This document shows positions 61,157-64,000 of a stretch of 64,000 bases of DNA, piece by piece. The stretch is from assembly GCA_023078555.1 (NCBI GenBank), contig CM041201.1, positions 6,517,172 to 6,581,171 of the forward strand, read 5' to 3'. A program made the position numbers and the translations under genes. A model generated the notes under the pieces. That model was given only the letters and a program-made list of their open reading frames with translations. It made no database searches and had not been told where the DNA came from. Source of the DNA: Ulva prolifera (lineage: Eukaryota; Chlorophyta; Ulvophyceae; Ulvales; Ulvaceae). Numbering within the stretch: the stretch's first letter is position 1; each line of letters begins with the position of its first letter.

Positions 61157-63055
61157 CGATTCTTTGTGGTGCATGGTCGTTGGTTGTATTCCGCCCGGTC
61201 AGGCAAGGCGAGTGGACCGGCGTCGGTCCAGTGGCTGCATGACATTAGAGCTTGCTGAGCTGCGTAGAAGCGAAAACAAGCCTTTGTCAAGCAAACAATC
61301 TTTGTCCTGCAGCACACGCCGGCCAGAAAGTGCAACACAAGCATAGACATAATGCTGCATGCCGCTTGGTTCAATGCCTCCACAGATGCGTCTAGCGAAA
61401 TAGTAGCAAGCAATCGTCCCGTGATGAGAAGTGCAATGGATGGTAAGCATCGACTACGCAAGGCTGCGGGGCTGCAATGTACGTGTGCGACGGTCCCTGA
61501 AAAGCCCGAGCACACGCAACGCTCAAAATCATGCATAGATAAAAAGATGTCAAGATTACCCCGAACTGGCTACACGATATCATTGTGTTTGAAAGCGGGC
61601 CGTTCCAGGCTGCAGGCTCCGCCGCTGCGGGCTCGGGGTTGCATTTGCTCGACCAATGCAATCGCGCGGCGCTGATAACATCCGCACAGCAGTACGGATC
61701 GTTTGCGTTGCGTGTGACTTCAATTATTTCTATCGCGCACAGCCACAGCGCCAGGGCCACCGCGACGGCAAGTCGAAACTGCGCGCGAGGCCCTGCCGTC
61801 ATGCTCGGTTCGCCAAGCACGCAGCATGACGCCGTGACCCAGCCGCGGGGGGTCTCGATAAGGAGGTCGGCCCAGCAGCCATGCAGGCAGCGGAACGCAC
61901 ACGCCTTACGGTCCCATGATGCAGGCCGTTGCGAGAAACTGCCGTGTGGGCTACGCAAATCCTTTATATTGCGAGCCGTCCGGCATTTCCTGTTTTTGCC
62001 CCGTCGCGGTGTGGGGTGGCAGGCTGCCTACGAAATGTGCGGTACTCATGCGCGGGCCAGGTTCCGGGGCAACATTGCAGGGGAGGGTGCAATGGAATCG
62101 GATCATTAGTTTATGTACAAGCTTCCCGCTGCACTGTGCAAAGGCAGTGTTCGCGACGTGTAGACTTGTTCTGTGGGAGCGCCGTTTCGGCACACCTAAT
62201 GGCCTCTGCAATGTGGGCATGCAAGACAGTTGCTACAGGAAGCTCGACTCTGACACCTAGACATAACGACACAATATCACGGATTATTGCGGTCTTGCGC
62301 GGCGGATCGCCAGCTGGGCCTAGCTTGGAGCGCCTCGGAGTTTGGCAAACGTCTCAGTCATGCAGGCAGCAAGGCCACCACAACTTACGGTGTAGCACAA
62401 CTTTGATAAGTAAACCCCCGCCTCCACCCTCCTCCCCACCCCCACTTCGATGTGTTGGATAGCAGCGCCTTTCACGGCCCAGCGCGTGTGCTGAAGAAGC
62501 GCAGCGTGCTATTGTTTGCAAGGGCGCTGGGTTGGTAGGATGAGCGTGCTGCACCTAACGGACAAGGCTGCAGCAGAAAGCAGATACATGCAGCTGGTCT
62601 TATCATGTAAATACTGATTCTGTCCGTCTTTCACGCGAGCTGTGGGTACCCGCGGTGGGCTTGGCTGGTGAGCTGGGACACAACTTCACACAGATGTAAA
62701 GATCAGTTGCATGCATGCTCAAACGAACGGCCCGCACAGGAGACCCCCGGCAGCACATACGAAGGTATCCACTAACAAATCCGGTTTCCACAGGCATCTT
62801 CTTTGGGAGGATGAACGTGGCTTCAATTCAGTGCAACGCTGCGCGCTGGTGCAATATTGCACTCCGCACTCGTGAACTAAAAGAAAGGTCGTGTCTAGAA
62901 AGTTGTGCGCCAGGATTCTGATACTCAGTTTATAGCCCATTTGTTTTAGTTGTCACTGACATGGTGGACGGGTTCTGTCTATAGGCGGGCTGTGCTCCAC
63001 TCTAGTCCTGTGTTGCATTCAGCAGTGATCTAGCGGCAGCCCATCCATCCAGAAA
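61157..63055. other. Long intergenic stretch, no gene recognised
   Basis: About 1.9 kb. Two overlapping frames (61585-62109 plus; 61958-61392 minus) are fairly long but have no known domain. A C-rich patch (CCCCCGCCTCCACCC) lies near 62416-62450. Confidence 0.4.
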
Positions 63056-64000
63056 ATGATCGGATCGCTAAAATCACTTTCGCTGGATAAGAATCAGGAG
63101 ACTTTCCTCACTGTGGCCAGCGTTGTGCTATGGTGCGACTCAGCTGATCGTCGGAGTCCGCGACAGACCAGAAATGTAGCGTCACGTACATATAAAGATG
63201 GTACAACATACCTTATCTACAGCAATATTCGTTGGCGCTTTTCTGAGCTTCGTCACCCCCTGGAAGCGTAGGGCAGCTTTTCGCACGCGCGCTGCACTTC
63301 TACACAATTGTGGCCTCTCGGGATCTCTTTCTTCTGGCGCCATCGCCGCAGTAATATAGATAATGTCGAGTCGCTCATTGAACTGGGTTTGTCTGTCTCA
63401 TGCGCGAAGTGATCACGAGAGTGTTCTGACAGCTGCACAGGATGATCGCTCTCCTTCACTTGGTTTGCAGGATGGGAAGTAATCTTGGCGTGCTACTGCT
63501 AAATAAGCTCTTGCTGTCGTATTGGAGCTTCAGACAGCCGGTATTGCTCACATTCCTTCACATGGCATCTTCTGTCATATTCATTTGGGGACTTCGGGCA
63601 GCCAAGTTGCTGACAATTCAGAGGCTGCAATCAGCACGCCAAGCTGCCAATGTGTTCCTGCTCTCCCTTGTGTTTGCTCTGGCCGTCCTTTGTGCGAATG
63701 TGTCTCTCAAGTTCCTGGAGGTATCCATGAATCAAGCCATTGGAGCAGCTACTCCAGTGTTTGCGGCGATTTTTGCAATCATCTTGCAAGGTGCGTCCAC
63801 AACTCACGTATACATCGCCGTGGAACCTAGGAGACAGAAGCGGCTGGGAAGTGCAGCAAGACGCCAAGTGCTTTTTCTCAGTGCAGGCGAGCGGGAAAGC
63901 ATGACGACATACAGCACCCTGCTCCTGGTCGTTGGGGGAGTGATAGTTGCTAGTGGGGTGGAGCCAGATCTGAACTTGTTCGGCGCCACCATATGCTTTC
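63056..64000 (+). CDS. TPT/NST-family (DMT) sugar or sugar-phosphate transporter, 5' part
   Basis: Drug/metabolite-superfamily carrier of the triose-phosphate translocator and nucleotide-sugar transporter group, in Golgi or plastid membranes. Exons 63056-63132, 63471-63790 and 63887 to the window end join in phases 2 and 1. The protein starts MIGSLKSLSLDKNQETFLTV and continues into VVLWMGSNLGVLLLNKLLLS, equivalent to the family's WYxSNIGVLLLNK. QPVLLTFLHMASSVIFIWGL is membrane helix 2, LSLVFALAVLCANVSLKFLE helix 3, and VSMNQAIGAATPVFAAIFAI the conserved NQAIGATTP segment. After ESMTTYSTLLLVVGGVIVAS comes GVEPDLNLFGATICF, where the window cuts the gene. There is no transit peptide, which favours the endomembrane KT/KV-type branch over plastid translocators. 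The substrate is unknown. Confidence 0.88.

Noticed and set aside
61392-62109. Two overlapping frames of 174 (plus) and 188 (minus) codons
   Set aside because: No known domain and no splice or start support (the minus one opens with TTG). Both strands being open suggests chance.
1-64000. CRISPR arrays, bacterial operons or phage genes
   Set aside because: No regularly spaced repeats, no compact same-strand bacterial-style genes; the whole window behaves as intron-rich nuclear DNA.

Overview
The window is nuclear DNA from a green plant-lineage eukaryote, most likely a chlorophyte green alga of the trebouxiophyte type. Nearly every gene is split by short GT-AG introns, often with GTGCG- or GTATG-like donors. 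The gene set mixes plastid functions (protoporphyrinogen oxidase, a PTAC14/Rubisco-methyltransferase-like SET protein), a plant-type Qc-SNARE (SYP7), ER quality control, and axonemal genes (DRC9/IQCG, an axonemal light-chain-like coiled-coil protein, a possible sperm-tail PG-repeat protein). The axonemal genes suggest that the organism or a recent ancestor makes flagella. No bacterial operons, CRISPR arrays, rRNA or convincing tRNA genes were found.

Layout. 0-9 kb: a minus-strand tail-anchored coiled-coil gene head-to-head with DRC9 (plus), a minus-strand gene with a GPGxYD motif, and the SYP7 SNARE (minus). 9.5-18 kb: plastid PPO (plus), a convergent single-pass membrane protein with a divergent beta-propeller (minus), a METTL21-like methyltransferase (plus) and a doubtful small minus gene. 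18.5-29 kb: UGGT (plus), ending in HDEL, tail-to-tail with an ERdj7/DNAJC25 J-protein (minus); both act in ER protein folding. 29-37 kb: mitochondrial bS6 (plus), a pfkB sugar kinase (minus), a small ankyrin protein (plus) and a coiled-coil hypothetical (plus). 38-43 kb: a CWF19L1-like splicing factor carrying an RRM (plus) and an unrecognised protein (plus). 43-56 kb: three long minus-strand genes, a type II NAD(P)H dehydrogenase, Nup85 (with a hAT-like MITE in an intron) and a LUMINIDEPENDENS-like TFIIS-N protein with a Gln/Gly/Pro/Tyr-rich tail. 57-64 kb: the PTAC14-like SET protein (plus) and the 5' part of a TPT/NST-family transporter (plus) cut by the window edge.

Exon joins were worked out by hand from splice sites, reading phase and recalled family sequences. 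Where all phases closed this is stated; other gene ends are approximate. I did not find a convincing new multi-gene system. The most unusual items are the eukaryotic membrane-anchored propeller protein, the PTAC14-like protein that appears to have lost SET catalytic residues, the RRM inside a CWF19L1-type protein, the tail anchor on the axonemal-type coiled coil, and the intact MITE.
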